The notes below the pieces were generated by a model that worked only from the letters and a program-made list of their open reading frames with translations, ran no database searches and was not told the origin of the DNA. The translations under genes and the position numbers were made by a program. Shown piece by piece: positions 20,504 to 33,627 of a stretch of DNA of 64,000 nucleotides. The DNA comes from Hirudo medicinalis. Its lineage: Eukaryota; Annelida; Clitellata; Hirudinida; Hirudinidae. The stretch is taken from contig MPNW01000029.1 of NCBI GenBank assembly GCA_011800805.1, positions 1 through 64,000 on the forward strand. Reading direction: 5' to 3'. How positions within the stretch are numbered: position 1 is the stretch's first letter; each line of letters starts with the position of its first letter.

Positions 20504-23500
20504 TATGCACATTTGTGTGGCAAATTACTTCGTCACTTGTGAAATATTTATAAATATTTATTTAATATTCCGACGTCAATATTTTCACTTCAAATGAAAC
20601 TAAAAACAAACATGGCGTAATCATGTAACATGACTAAGTTATTGAAATTCAGGGAAGATATAGAAATAAATTTGAAATCCTTTGTCGACTGAGATCACAG
20701 GGCAATGGTAATTGGAGACCAACCAATTACCGACGCCCTATAAGCCACGCAAGTGAATCTTGCAGGTGAAGATAAAATGGACTTCTAATTTTGGACATGA
20801 AATATCAAGAGGCCCCATTTTTTTAATAGCAATTTAAATATTATTGTTTTGATTTGGATACTCTGGGAATTGAAACTGCTTCTGAATATCAAAAAGGTTT
20901 CCGAAACGCCCTTTTAATGTCCTCGGATGCACAAAAAGAGATGTTGGCTTGGAATAAATCCACAAACAATTTTCATTATTCTGCAATTCACTCGACAGCT
21001 TTTATGGAATTATGGACCTGTCATTACCGCGTTTAATGCAGCGTGAAGATTTGAAAAAAAACTATGTTCAGTCGAGCGCAGTTAGAATGGTCGAAATAGC
21101 GTGAACATGCGCTGTTTAAATAGCTCCCCTGTCCTGAATTGCCACCAGAGCTTGCGTGGGAATTCATCAGAGGCATGTTTAACTAACATAGATCTTTCGT
21201 AGGTACGCAAAAGTAATTAAAAATTAATGGCTATAGTTGTGTCTGTTAATTATTTCCGGTAAGGCGAGAGGAGATGCAAAATCTAATCTTTCTTTCATCG
21301 TCAGAGCACCTAGTTGACGACGGAAACAATCTTTACGTGCTGGGAATTTTATGAGGAGGAGTAATATTTTTGACATCCGTCTTGGGTGTTATGTGCACCG
21401 GATCGCTTAATTAGCCCTGCAAAACACATCTTTACTTTGGAATACATTTCTAATTAAATTACTTTCTCCGAAGAAACGTGTTGATTTTTAAGAGTGGAGC
21501 GCCTAATAATCGATTTCAATTAAGTAAGCGTGGAGACGTCGGGCTCATTAAGGACTTGGAGGAGAGAGGAAACAGCTGAGACCATCGTTCGCAAGTGTCT
21601 TAAGTTGCCAATCAGGAACTTGCATCCGTGCTTTCATGTGCAAGAACAACTATATGTTTTATCTCGACAGCCACGCGTCTTCTCAGGAAATAATTAAGAC
21701 ACGCGACACCACATCCATCGCATTACTAACGGCTCCAAATCTCAACTATCCCATTATCTTCAGCTCTTTCAACCATTTCATAGCTATTTTCATTTTAAGG
21801 AATCACATGGTGCATGAAGCTTGCAGAAAATTATTCGATTCCAATCGCAGACGCCTTGAGGCGAATCGGAGTAAAAGATTGAAATGTAGATGAATTTACC
21901 AATTTTTTAAATCGTTTAATTAATTAATTTAGACCAATCACAATAATTTCAAATTTCAATTTTTTCTTAAAAGTATACACGATAAGAAGTGAACAGATGT
22001 ACGTAGAAACTGCTTCCAATATACTTTTTATGTTACTTTTGAGGTTCAATGAAAAAAATAATCGTAGCATAATAGTAAAAAAATAAATAAAAAGATTAAA
22101 GGTTAAAAAGTTCAATAATGTGATAAAAATGACATAAAGGGTGTCGATTTTGCGGACGTCTGTTTTCCGAACCTTTGTTCGTATGGAAAAAGCACCTCAT
22201 CCAGAATAGAGAAATTAAACTCACTGCTAGAAACTTAAACTAGATTTTTGGTCTCAAAATGAACGGAAACGTTTCCAAGACTTATTTATTTAAAAAGTTT
22301 GTTATTAAGTGGTTGCTGACACTTGGAATACAATCACACGACATGATATTTTGAGATTGCTTGGAATAAGGCGTTGAGCAAACGAGGAAAGCCTGAAGTA
22401 ACTCATGTCGATATCCAATGGTTTAGACAATTCCAGGATTTTCCGACTATGACAGAGATGATGAAAAAGTTGAATCGGGCTGTTAAATGTTCAAACAACG
22501 ATTAAATTCGTCATTTTGTTAAAAATAACTGCTCCCACCTAGGTATTCTCTTTAAGGATGGAGACGATTAGGCCAAAAATATGAACTTGTAACAGAAATA
22601 GATGCAACCGGGAACGTAGTCACTTTTGAATTAAAAATAGGCACTTATATGCCTGAGATCGTTGTACCCGTGCCACCCAAACCTCACTAAACGGTGTGGA
22701 TCAACAAGACTAAGGGGGTCGAAAATAACTGCGTTTGGATTTTTAATGCACATGTAGAGGCCCTCACAACTAAAGAGAAACGATCTCAGGGAAAAACGAG
22801 AAAATAAAGCACCATCATCCCTCGTCATTTAGCGGAAATTGAAAGGAAATGCAGAAACTGTCTAGCAATGAACAAGAATACAATCCGAAAGCTACTGAAT
22901 AAGAAAATAAAGTGAAGTGGTTTTGCTACGTAGGAGCAAATCCATATGGGTCGCTACAACCAATTAATTCAGATAAGAACAAATGTTATTTTCCAGATTT
23001 CGATTTCCTTAGCCACTTCTCACGTGTTTTAGTGCTTCGTGAAGTATAATGAAATATATCACATCATCACAATGGGAGGTAAAATTCATGAAAATGCAAG
23101 AAATGGAAATCTCGATATTTCATTTTGTGTCAAATGTTTAGCTAAATTTCCTTGAAACATTTCACTAATTCTCATGCAAATTGAATCAGAAAAATCAGAA
23201 CAACAATTCCCTTCCTCTGCTTAATAAGCATTTCTTTTGACTGAGGTCTGTCTCAGAGACGTCATGTCAGCTTTTCCCAGTAGGGGCAACTGGATTCATG
23301 CGGGAAAGGACACCCCCTCTCCCCAAATGACGTCCCTGGTCTATAAAGCAACATTGCAACCAAATCGTAAATCTAAAATTCAAGTGAGCATAATTACGCA
23401 ATAAAGTTATATTTAATTTTGAGTGGCAAAAGCAACAAAATGAAACAAAACTTTCAATCTTTTGACAACTCTTCAAACTTAATTTGGTAGAATTTACTAT

Positions 23501-23868
23501 GGGAAGTAAAAGTATTTTCATTGCATTGGATGCAATACAAAGCAGGAAGGTCAGTCACAGAATTCAATCAAAGGTTTTAATGGTTGAAGTTGTTCAATTT
23601 CTTTGAAGAGGAAAGTGGAATTTTTTTGTTCTGCATGACTTGAATCACATACTTAAGATTTAAAATGTACAACTTTAGCTTATAATATATTCCATATAGG
23701 CCAATTAATACTTTGAGAAAATTATCATTATTGAAGAGTGAATACACATTTCAATTTCAGTTTCAATTATTACTCTCATTTTTCTGAGCAACCAGTTTTA
23801 ATTCAATGAAAACAAAGTGATGGAAACAGGTTGATAGACGCAAACTTCAAAGTGTTTAAAAATGATTA
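20504..23868. other. Gene-poor stretch between HMX and the tetraspanin
   Basis: No gene is supported. Around 22350-22900 the plus strand carries broken frames with protein-like stretches (KALSKRGKPEVTHVDIQWF, then after stops TYMPEIVVPVPPKPH and NNCVWIFNAHVEALTTKEK), suggesting a decayed transposon or pseudogene I cannot name. A 9-bp perfect inverted repeat (GGTAATTGG/CCAATTACC) sits at 20707-20731. Short frames at 20854, 21636 and 23267 look like chance. Confidence 0.4.
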
Positions 23869-26007
23869 TTACATTAGTTTTATAAGAAGCAAAATGGACA
23901 GAACAATTCCAAGGACCTGAAAAACAAAACACTCAGTCAGAAATCATTAGAAAACTCAGACTTGAAAAAGTCACCTACCAAATATAAACCTATGGCTATC
24001 CCCAAGCCAATTAGCACAACAGAATTTGCGGAAAGATATTCATAGCCAGCATCAAAACAACCCTTTGAAATGAATTTTTATATTTATTTTTTAATTATTA
24101 ATTTGTTATCAGATTATAGACCCAAATATCAAGAACATACATTGTAGTACACAGCCCTGTTTATGGCCCCAACCACTGGGGAACCTGGGGGTCCTAGTCG
24201 CCACCTCTGACAGACTTGTTGGTTGATGTAGTGCCATGAAGCATCCTTGACACAACATGAGAGTGGAACGTAGGGTCTCATTTCATCCTCTGCAAGAGAA
24301 TTTCTGTCATTAAATTAATAAAACCACAAGAAGCAATTTCTTTATTAATCATTTATTACCCTCATAAACAATCTCTCTGTCACTTTGTGATCCAAAACTT
24401 TTGAACCAATTGCTTTGTCTGTACAAGTACCATCCTTCTTTGGTGACTCCGCAACATTTCAACTGATTTTAAATAACAGCATTTAAATTAAAATCCAGAG
24501 AAAAAAGGAGAGATTTGAGGACCAACTTACTCTCTCCTGTGCTTTGTCCCAAGCATCAGTGACAGCCCTGTTATATTCATTTTGAAAGTTGATTCCATAG
24601 TAATCAACCAGTGTTTTTGACATGGTTTCTTTTACCTTATCTCCAATCTGAAAAAAATCATGGGTATAAAATACTTTCATTATTTGGCAAATTATAAGCA
24701 AGAAAATTATCCACTTGTGCTTTGAATGTTATGGCTAAAATGCCACCAATCAGGAGGAGGACTGAGATGATAATGAGAATGATGAGATACTGCAAAAATA
24801 AGCATTTGTCAGTGGCAGAATGAATGCCATTAGTGTAATACTTATAAAATAATATTTATGTAATTATGTAAGATGGTGTTTAAAATATTAAATATATCAA
24901 ACTAGTATTTATCAGGGATTTGCATAAACATTTTCACTGGGTGGGGATCCTTTAACCAAGAGCCAGGGGTGCATCTCCCCAACTGGGTACAGAATTAACC
25001 ATGAATCATTGTCATCTAATGACTTTATTTTTTGCTTTTCCAAAACCAAATTAAACCAGCTTAGTTGCTTGGATGTGTACACCCCCAGTAACGATTGGGG
25101 AGTGTCCTCAAAATGTTGAGGGGTTAAATAAATCCCTGGTATTCAAATATAGTAAGTAATATTAGAACATTTTGCATGTGAAATATATTTAAAATATGAT
25201 GACATTGAATTGATAAGATAAGTAACATTTAAAAATTAATTATAATAGAAAAAATTAATGAATGGAAACTCTTTGAAACTTTGTGGAAACTCACAATAAA
25301 AACAAACAGCTTCTCTTCCCTGATGACCCCACAACATCCACAGAACGAGATGAAGAAAATGAGGCAACCACTCGCCAGGATGAGGAAAACTGCCGCCGCG
25401 TACAAGTTGTTGCCGATGATGGTCGTCATGAAGTTTCGATCCACTCCTAACCATATGCCGATCGCTAGCAGCACCAGTCCGAAGAGCTGGTAACGATGAT
25501 GATGATCATAATTACGATGACGATGGTGATGTGGATGATGATGAGCAAGTGTTAACATCAAATGTTTAGAAATTCATTAAACAGCAAATGACAGCATTTC
25601 AAAGATTATAAAGTTAAATCAAGAAGTCAAACAAACTGGGAATCAAAAATTGACCAAATGTAATAACTGTTTATGACAATTAACAGCAACATTATCATTA
25701 TCACTAATATTAGTTTCGTCGGGCATCAGTAGCGGAATGGCTAAGGCTTTGGCTTTGGCTTTGGTGCAGCTCTTAGCCGCTCGCATGAGTTTCTAACTAA
25801 CTAAAAATATATTATGTTATTAAATAATATATTATAAACCTTCTAAATCAAATAAACTTTTTGAAAACAAAATGATTAAAAATGACAAAGGCTTTAAGAA
25901 CAACTCACAAATGTGATGAAGGCATAAGTGAACAAGAAATATTTCATTTTCGTTGTATTGCTTTCCTTTCTTTTTGCTCCTTGAGGTTTGTATCTGATGT
26001 GCTCCAT
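23869..26007 (-). CDS. Tetraspanin, 8 exons
   Basis: Minus-strand exons 26007-25909, 25486-25295, 24789-24715, 24647-24531, 24462-24360, 24289-24141, 24062-23979, 23916-23869, in phase, 288 aa. Tetraspanins organise membrane microdomains with integrins and other partners. All four transmembrane segments are visible: TM1 (FLFTYAFITFLFGLVLLAIG), TM2 (around VFLILASGCLIFFISF), TM3 (YLIILIIISVLLLIGGILAI) and TM4 (from SVVLIGLGIAIGLYLV). The large extracellular loop has the hallmark CCG in LKCCGVTKEG, then SCC, a lone Cys in QQVCQRW and GCF before TM4: a six-cysteine loop. The small loop keeps the GCCG after TM2. Exact orthology (CD151/TSPAN11-like or another) cannot be settled. The start MEHIRYKPQGAKRK gives a basic cytoplasmic tail without an obvious palmitoylation cysteine. 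Confidence 0.93.
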
Positions 26008-28594
26008 GGCTGACAAAGCATCACAACAAATTATTTCATAACTGATAAAATGCATTTCAAAACAACTGCAATACTTCTATTGGTTTATTAAGATGCTGCT
26101 GTAAATACAAATATTAAAGAAGTGAGTGCACTTAAAATAATAGATGCCACTGTTAAAGCATTCTTTTACATTTTTCATTTGATAATTTGTTGATCATGAA
26201 AAAGTTTTATAAGAATCTGAACTTGTTGAATTTTGGAACACTGAAGATGTTAATAAAAAGTGTTTAACTTAGGTTTTAATTCGTCTTAGATTTCATGATT
26301 AGACCATTATAAATTAAACTTTTAAATACCAACAATGAAAAGATGGTCTTATTGGCTTAATGGTAATATGTAAAACAATGTTTTACCTATTAATAGTGAG
26401 TTTAATGTAAGTAAATTGTGGAACTTCCTCCTATCAACAAATTCTCTTACTTAATTTTTACTTAGTACTTACTTAGTTTTACAAGTTTTAAAATATTCCA
26501 GCAATTTTACAAGCGCGATGCAAATGAAATTAAAATATTTGCTAGTCAACCAAACAATGTAATCTCACATAACAAAGTACAGCATTTGTAACGCCAGAAA
26601 TAATTTATTACAAACAGTGAAAAATAAATTCACCTTTCAATTCTTCAAAAAATAATTTTAAAAACGTTGAACCCTATTAATGAAATGTGCGGAAATGTTG
26701 AAAAAGTAACTATTTAAAAGAAAAACAACAGGTGGAACAGGTGCGAAATTGGAGATGTGCTGTTCATGACCGCTTTTACCCATAAAAATGATCAAACTGT
26801 AATCAAATAATTAAACTAGGATTAAAATATTTACTTAGAATTTTCAAAATAGTTATATCATCCGCTGCACCAGACAGCACATAATCAGAAATTATTCTTA
26901 TCCATTATTTAAAATATGAAATATTAAAATGTGAAGTATTAATAATGCATTGAAATTGTTAGCTCCAAACTGAAATTAATGAGAATTAACAACTTTCTGA
27001 GTTTAGCGAAAGAAACAAAGTTTAGCAGATGTTTAATGGGTTTGCATTTTGAGGATCTTGAAGTCTTCGAAGGAACACCAGCTTAAACGAGATGTTTTTA
27101 TGCCGGTCCTGGATCGCATGAAATGTTAATAAGATTCGATTCAACCCTTCCAGATATTAAAGTTTAAAAACGATTGTTCCACAATCACCACAAATATGGA
27201 CTGGCGTCAAAAAACAACAACAAAAACGGATAAATCTTTAAGTTGTTGTCAAATAAAGTCGAACGGAGTCAGTTAATTTATAAGGTCAAAGTGCATTACG
27301 ACTGGTGGTGGTTGTAGACCTCAGGTTGTAGAACAAGATGACTATAACAAGCAAAAAATGCTTATTCGCCATATGTGAAGCTTTTGCTTCAATGAAGGAA
27401 ATTAATGGCATCATTAATGATCAATTTGCTTGTTCGGCTCAATAAAAATATATAAATTTCATTTTGTATTTGATAGTATTTAACAGATTCTTAAATTAAA
27501 ACATTCATACATGTACAACGAAATTTTTGTAGAAAAATGTACTACTGAAATGTCTGCTATAAAATTGGACAAACATGAAAATATAAACTTAAAAGCGTTA
27601 GATTTTACACTTAGAACATTATTAAAGAATGAGATTGAAAAAANNNNNNATTTTTGTAGAAAAATGTACTACTGAAATGTCTGCTATAAAATTGGACAAA
27701 CATGAAAATATAAACTTAAAAGCGTTAGATTTTACACTTAGAACATTATTAAAGAATGAGATTGAAAAAATACACAAATAGCTAAATTATTTTTTTGGAC
27801 TGTAGGTAACGTTTTTCGTGGAATTCGCCTATAGCAAACGTTGAGACCGTTTTTATTTTTCTATTTCAAACAAGTTTAACTCAATCACCATAAAGTTTCA
27901 GTTATTTTCAGGTGATGAAACAAAATTTCGCTTAATCTTCCCACAATTTTTATAATAGTTTCACGCTTTTAGATGTAAAATGTGCTATGTTAATTCACCC
28001 TCCCCAGAATTCGTCCTCTGGCTTGAGAAGAATTTAGGATGCATTGAGATAAGGGGTAGAGAAGTGCGTGGCCAATAAAAGCCTTAGTAAAACAACTTTT
28101 GAGGGTTTAATGGCAAAAGTCAACACTTGAGTTGTTGTCTGGCATCATTCCATAAAGATGACGATTACATCGGATCTCGCTTATGTAATCAAATCTTGGT
28201 GATAAATTTGAGGCTTCTGAGGCATGGAATTGAGCGTGGAACTGAATACCAGATGATGATGACGATTAGTGACTAACCATAAATGACACCATGCTCCTTA
28301 CATTGCTTCTAGCATCAGTTTTTTTTTTGTCAACTTGAGCAAAAAATTAAACCGAATGGTTTATTATTACTCATAAATTAACAGATAATCTCCCTGGCAG
28401 AAGAATAAAAGCAAGTAGCAAATTTTGATCACACAGAAACGAATCATAAAAAAGTCAATGGAATATGTAAGAGAGATCTGAGGCACTTTCACCAATAATG
28501 TCACTTTGACAAGAGTTCACAATTTCCATACCACATAGATGCTGATGCAGCACCTTGCCTTCAAACAACGACAATGAATAAGCTATTTATAAAG
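26008..28594. other. Intergenic stretch between tetraspanin and CHMP2B
   Basis: No gene supported. It holds the upstream region of the tetraspanin, an assembly gap with duplicated flanks, and the likely 3' end of CHMP2B (a minus-strand AATAAA at 28365-28360). The rest is AT-rich without recognisable repeats. Confidence 0.5.
27523..27770. repeat. 121-bp exact duplication either side of a 6-N gap
   Basis: The 121 bp at 27523-27643 recurs without change at 27650-27770, with NNNNNN (27644-27649) between. Identical sequence abutting a placeholder gap is the classic mark of two overlapping contig ends that were scaffolded instead of merged. It should be treated as an assembly artefact, not a genomic repeat. 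Confidence 0.9.
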
Positions 28595-30474
28595 CTAAAG
28601 TTCTCTCAGCCTGGCGAGCTGTTTTTCAATATCATCATCTTTGGCCTCTGCAGATTTTTCACCTAGGACACCTTTATGAGCTCTAGGGGCATCCAAAAGC
28701 TAAAAAGCATAATCAATTTGCAGTGAGTAACAATAAAAATTTCAGTTGAAAACAGAAAAAAATTTCAACCTTCCCAGTAATCTCAATTCCAATTTCATCG
28801 AGTACTTTGCTGACAATGGCATCTTGTTCCTCTTCGTCACCAGATTCATTCATTATGTCATCGAGGGTATCATTTACTTTTAAGAAACAAGTTTGTTCTC
28901 AGATAACCTTGCAATAACAACCATAACAAGTAATGTTCAGATACAATTAGCACAAAGAACACTCACATTATATGATATATAATTATATATCATAATATTA
29001 TATTATATAATTATAAATATATATTTGAGAAAAATGTAACTAAAAGAAGTGAATTGCAGGGCAAAACGCACTCATTTCATCTGTCATTGTCATTTTCATA
29101 TTCTGTCTTTCAAACTCTTCCATTGTTTTAGCAGTTTTCATTGGATCAAATGCCATATTCATAGCTTTCATGGACTGAGATTGTGATATTAATGTAAAAA
29201 ACACTTCACTTTAAACATCTGCAAAGATGTTTATATCATACCTTTGTGGTGGATGACATTGCTTCAGCCATTTTCATATTCGACTGCATCAACTGAAACA
29301 CATGATAACTTAATTTAACCGAAAAATAATTTAAAAAAAAAACATCACTGTTGTGTTTCAATATGCCTTCAATAATTAGTAAGCAAGTCATTACTTTTCC
29401 GTGTGTTCCGATGTTCTGAATTTTTGAACCCACAGCGTAAGTTTTTTTCTTTTGGTTTCGGAGATTCACCAGTTGTTTAGCCAAGACTGGCAGGACCTAA
29501 TTTCCAAAAAAGCAAATGTTTTATTAAATCAATAAATCAAGTGCTTAAAACAAAAAACACAAAAATAGAATGTTTCTTCTAGGTGCATGAGCAAGAAAGT
29601 TGACTGCTTCACCTGCCAACACCTGTTCACCACTTGGGGTTGGTAGTTGAGAGGCCTTGGCTTTCGACTTGATTTGTCTTACGAGTTAACAATTCCTAGC
29701 TCAATCGAAAGAGGTCCTACCACAAATAAAACTTACTTCTTTATTACCAGTCTTGGCAGCTTGTTTAATTTCCAATTCCTGGATGTTTAAAGACATACAA
29801 TTCATAAACTAGAGACCACAATTACAAGTCTAAAATATAAAGCTTAATAACCACCACAGAAATTAATTTGTAAATATTAATTGAATCCTCATAAGAGTTA
29901 AAAATAGCTTATGTATTGTATAAAAATCTCAATTCCTTAAAACAGAATTTAACAGAAGTTAGTGATAACTATTTCTAGTTAAAACTTAGCTATTTGATAG
30001 ACATCTTCAAACAACAAATATCTACAGAACTAACCAATTTTTTCTCAAGTTTCTCTAAATCATTTCTCTCTCTTTCAACGTCTCTTTGCGTTTTTCTTAA
30101 GGCTCTGTCATTAGTTCTCATTTGCTCTAGAAAGTAATACGGCGGTGAAGTTAGCAAGACTTCAGCAAGAACTTTAACACCCGATAACTTTGGAACGCGT
30201 TAAGATAGAATCGTAATTCCTTTTTTGTTAGAAAGGTCTTACTTAGGAAAATAATGTGTTCGCANCAAATGTTATAAATATATTTAAAATCTACAAAAAA
30301 TTCCCTTTCTAAAAATATATGTTTCGCTAACGTGTCTCCAGCGCAAGTACCCGAAATTTATTTTTGAAAAAAGCCCAATTTCTTGTTTACATCCAGTGGG
30401 CTTCTTAAATAGGCAGACATTAATAATAATAAATAATCACCTCTCGGGTCTGGTTTCTTAAATAAAAATGACAT
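28595..30474 (-). CDS. CHMP2B: Charged multivesicular body protein 2B (ESCRT-III), 8 exons
   Basis: Minus-strand exons 30474-30441, 30126-30035, 29778-29737, 29496-29395, 29292-29242, 29174-29072, 28876-28770, 28699-28595, in phase, 211 aa (human CHMP2B is 213). ESCRT-III subunits polymerise on membranes to cut necks during endosomal sorting, cytokinesis and nuclear envelope sealing. The N-terminus MSFLFKKPDPREQ is followed by a long basic helical hairpin (KTQRDVERERNDLEKLEKKL, AKQLVNLRNQKKKTYAV, MKMAEAMSSTTKSMKAMN). An acidic regulatory part follows (NDTLDDIMNESGDEEEQD, VLDEIGIEITGK). The C-terminal EKQLARLREL is a MIT-interacting motif for VPS4. LRKQKxxTYAV and INDTLDDI point to 2B rather than 2A. 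One ambiguous base (30265) lies in intron 1. Confidence 0.95.
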
Positions 30475-30839
30475 CGCGAAAACCTTTAGAATAATAGCCG
30501 GGAAGAAATAAGAATACGCACACTATCAAAACATCCCCAAACTGCTTTATAAACAAAGACTTGCGAGTTAGTAATATAAATATAATGTAAGGGATGCATC
30601 ATTTATTAGTTTAAATGAAATTGCAACTACTCATCAATTATTTAAAACACTGGTCCCATATAAATTGTGACTTCCACTCACATTTAATGGCTTGAAATAA
30701 TTTTTTCTGAAGCAACTTGAAAATCTCTTCACGAAAACTAAACACTTGTACTGGCATGCATTTATCGTATTGATAAACTTAAGTTTAATGTCAGAATTTG
30801 TAAATCTGTAGAAATTGGGATGCAAATCTGAGAAATCCG

Positions 30840-31990
30840 AAATTAGAGTGAACCGCTTTTATATTCCCTACACCAATATCGATAACGATACAGAGTTTGA
30901 TTAGAATGGCGTATGTTCAACAGAACTTCAAGACCACTAGTTTAGAGGGAAGCTTTCTCTGAAGAGGAAAGTTTCAGGGCGGAGTGAAATCTGGCTGGAT
31001 CAGTGTTGGCAATCGAGGGGGGCAGTCTATTCCAGATCTGTGGACCCACAACATTTATAGACCTGCCATGCAGTGTCGCACGTCGGCAGATGATTTGACG
31101 AGAGAGCCCCTGGTTGCTGATCTGAGCCCGCGCCTGTCAGGAATTTGTGCAGTGCGAGTGAAAGGTAAGATGGTGCATGACTCAGGAGAGACTTGAAAAC
31201 GAGTGAAGAGATTTTGTAGTCAATTCTTTGGCAAATGCGTAGCCAGCGGAGAAGAGGAATGACGTGGTCATGTTTTCTTTTGTTGTTTATAATTTTATCA
31301 GCTGCGTTGATGACACGCTGGAGTTGCTCGAGGCGGTAGGCAGGTAAACCGACCAAAGTTGAATTGCCGTAATCAATCTTTGATAGGATAAAAGATGTAA
31401 TGAGAAGCTTCCATCAAATGAGAGTGGAGCAGCGATGCTACGAATTTCCCTGAGAGATGCACAGCAGGAACGAGTTGTTTTGTTGATGTGAGTGGCCATG
31501 GAACAGTCTGAGTCTAGCCAGACTCAAGGTTGCGGACAGATTGTACTGACTGGATCAGGTCGGAGCAGATGAGCCGATGACCGATTTGGAAGAGAGTTCA
31601 GATGCACGTCGACCGGAGGAGCACCATATCACCTCAGTTTTGCTGGCGTTCAATTGAAGACTTCTGCTGAACATCCAGTCACTGATGACGTCCACACAGT
31701 TCGAAATCCTGACAGAAAAGCATTCAGTTTGGACTGGCTGGCAGTGACCGTAGACCTGCGTACATCAGCATACATATGGCATTGGAGTCCTTATGCCCGA
31801 ATGACACTCTTAAGTTCAGCCGCAGCCTTGAAAAGGAATGGTGGGCCTACAACGGAGCCTTGGGGCACTCCGTATGTTATAGAGGTAGAGGACGATGCTG
31901 GCTCACCATAGCCAACAGAGAAGGAACGATCGGCTAAGTACGACCGAAACCATGCAAGGGCACAACCCATGAAACCGAACGTTTTTATTC
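30840..31990 (-). mobile_element. LINE (CR1/L2-like) reverse transcriptase fragment, 5'-truncated and decayed
   Basis: Read on the minus strand from ~31990 down: FRSYLxDRSFSV-like start, the YGVPQGSVVGP turn of reverse transcriptases, then YADVRR where the active form has YADD, LNASKTEVIWCSS, and the thumb region VGLPAYRLEQLQRVINAADK, ITPLLRWL-like and LLSHAPSYLSLAL. It ends TFLFRESFPLN before a stop near 30937, as such ORFs do. The catalytic aspartate is lost and in-frame stops are present, so it is dead. It sits in the spacer between CHMP2B and PNPO. Confidence 0.88.
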
Positions 31991-32096
31991 CATCGTTTTT
32001 AGACTTGCCTCACAAGCTTAGAACCCGAACTTTGTCAAAATCTCAAAGTTTTTGAGGATTTTTTCAGTATATTTAATGGCATAATTATTTTAATTA

Positions 32097-33627
32097 TTAT
32101 GGACAGAGTCTTTCATAATACCATCCATTCCCTGCAGGCTTGGTAACACTCTCATCAATTTCATCACCAGGGTCAAGATGCCTTATTTGGATCCTATCAT
32201 GGAACCTGGTAGTCTGCCCTTGCCAAAATTCATAGGATCGAGCTTTAGGAGATAGCCACCCCTTTGATAAATTAAAATAATGTAAAATTTTCTGAGATAA
32301 ACAGTCAATCACAAAAGAAACTTAATATAATTAATCGTTTTCTTAAAGAAATTATGCAAGCAATGCTTCAGAAACCAAAACACTTCAGACATTCTTTGCA
32401 GCCAAAAATCAGTTTTAGAACCAACCAGTACTTTGGCTTTTCAACTGGCTTATTAACCAACAAGGTTTCTGCTGTTTTTCTTCTTTCTTCCAACTCCTAC
32501 CAAATTTGAAAACAATTAAGTGATTGAAATCACAGAGACCTTCAGACTTACACTTTTGCTTGAAATAGGCTCACTTTGGTTGCTTGCCACACAACTGATT
32601 TGACTTGGACGAGGCCTTGTTTTGAAATAATCTTCACTCTCTTTGTCAGATAATTTCTCAACTTTTCCTTCAATGCGTACCTTCAAGTTAATCAGCAAAT
32701 TTTTATTGACCATAACTTTAAAAATTCGCTGGCAAGGGGTATGTAAAAACCTGGCGCTTCAAGGAAGGCCAATAGAACAAGAGATAAGCTTCTGGGTTGA
32801 CTTCCTGAGTTTTAAATGGCATTAATTTATTATTTTAACTTAGATGTGAAAGTTTAAAATGTAATCCCATTAGCATTATGCATTTGTTTAGAAACTTAAG
32901 CTTGTAATCATTGGTAAGTAGTAAACTACAGCAGGTCGTTGTATTATGTTGTCCGTGACAAAATTTAAATAATAGCAAATTTATCTATGGAAATTTTGTA
33001 ACTGTTAAAATTTTAATAAAGCACCTGAAATGAGAGTAATCAATAACATTTTAACAAACCAATTCTTGGCCTTTCCTGCTTTTGTAATGGGTAAAAAACT
33101 TAAAACCATCATCACCAAATCCTTTCAAAAGAACCATTCTCACAGATGGTTTCCCATCTCTATAAATGGAAAGTGGTTTCAATAACATATGCTAATAAAA
33201 CATACAATTACAGTGCTTAAAAATTACAGTGTTGAAGTGGCCAATGCCATGGCATTTGGTTCATCTATTTTCACATCTCTGCAGGCCTCAGAAAACCATT
33301 CTTTGAATATGCTTAAAGGGTTCTTATCTTCTAACAATTCTATGTCAAAAACTTCATCTGACTTTCTGTAGGGCTTCCTCGTGGCTGATAACAAATTCAA
33401 CAGTTTATTAATTGAAAAGAAACGGAACCAATTATTTCGTGTAAAAAAATACTTGTTCGAAAAATTAATTTGATTATTTAATACATAACAATACACACTT
33501 TGATACTAAGACTTCGTGATACCGACAACATGACTGACGTTGATACAATATTAACAATTATTGAGAAGCATGATTCACATTACACCAACTAACATGCAAC
33601 AGAATATTCGCCTTCGGGTAGACTCAT
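32097..33627 (-). CDS. PNPO: Pyridoxamine-5'-phosphate oxidase, 7 exons
   Basis: This FMN enzyme oxidises pyridoxamine/pyridoxine phosphate to pyridoxal 5'-phosphate, the last step of vitamin B6 activation. Minus-strand exons 33627-33594, 33384-33228, 33159-33060, 32804-32751, 32680-32552, 32496-32422, 32261-32097, in phase, 237 aa (human 261). Family blocks in order: [107 protein letters not shown] and WYYERLCP at the end. Odd: the strongly conserved WGGY before the EFWQGQ helix reads WLGWLSPK here, because the canonical donor adds one codon; a non-canonical site would restore the usual spacing. The first exon ([11 protein letters not shown]) is joined on phase and splice signal only. Confidence 0.93.

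Noticed and set aside
21636..21893. 85-codon frame downstream of HMX
   Set aside because: No domain, no splice partners and no start context; looks like chance in AT-rich DNA.
25728..25800. Possible tRNA or SINE (GCGGAATGGCTAAGGC plus TTTGGC repeats)
   Set aside because: Only an A-box-like run inside a tetraspanin intron; no B box and no pairable acceptor stem.
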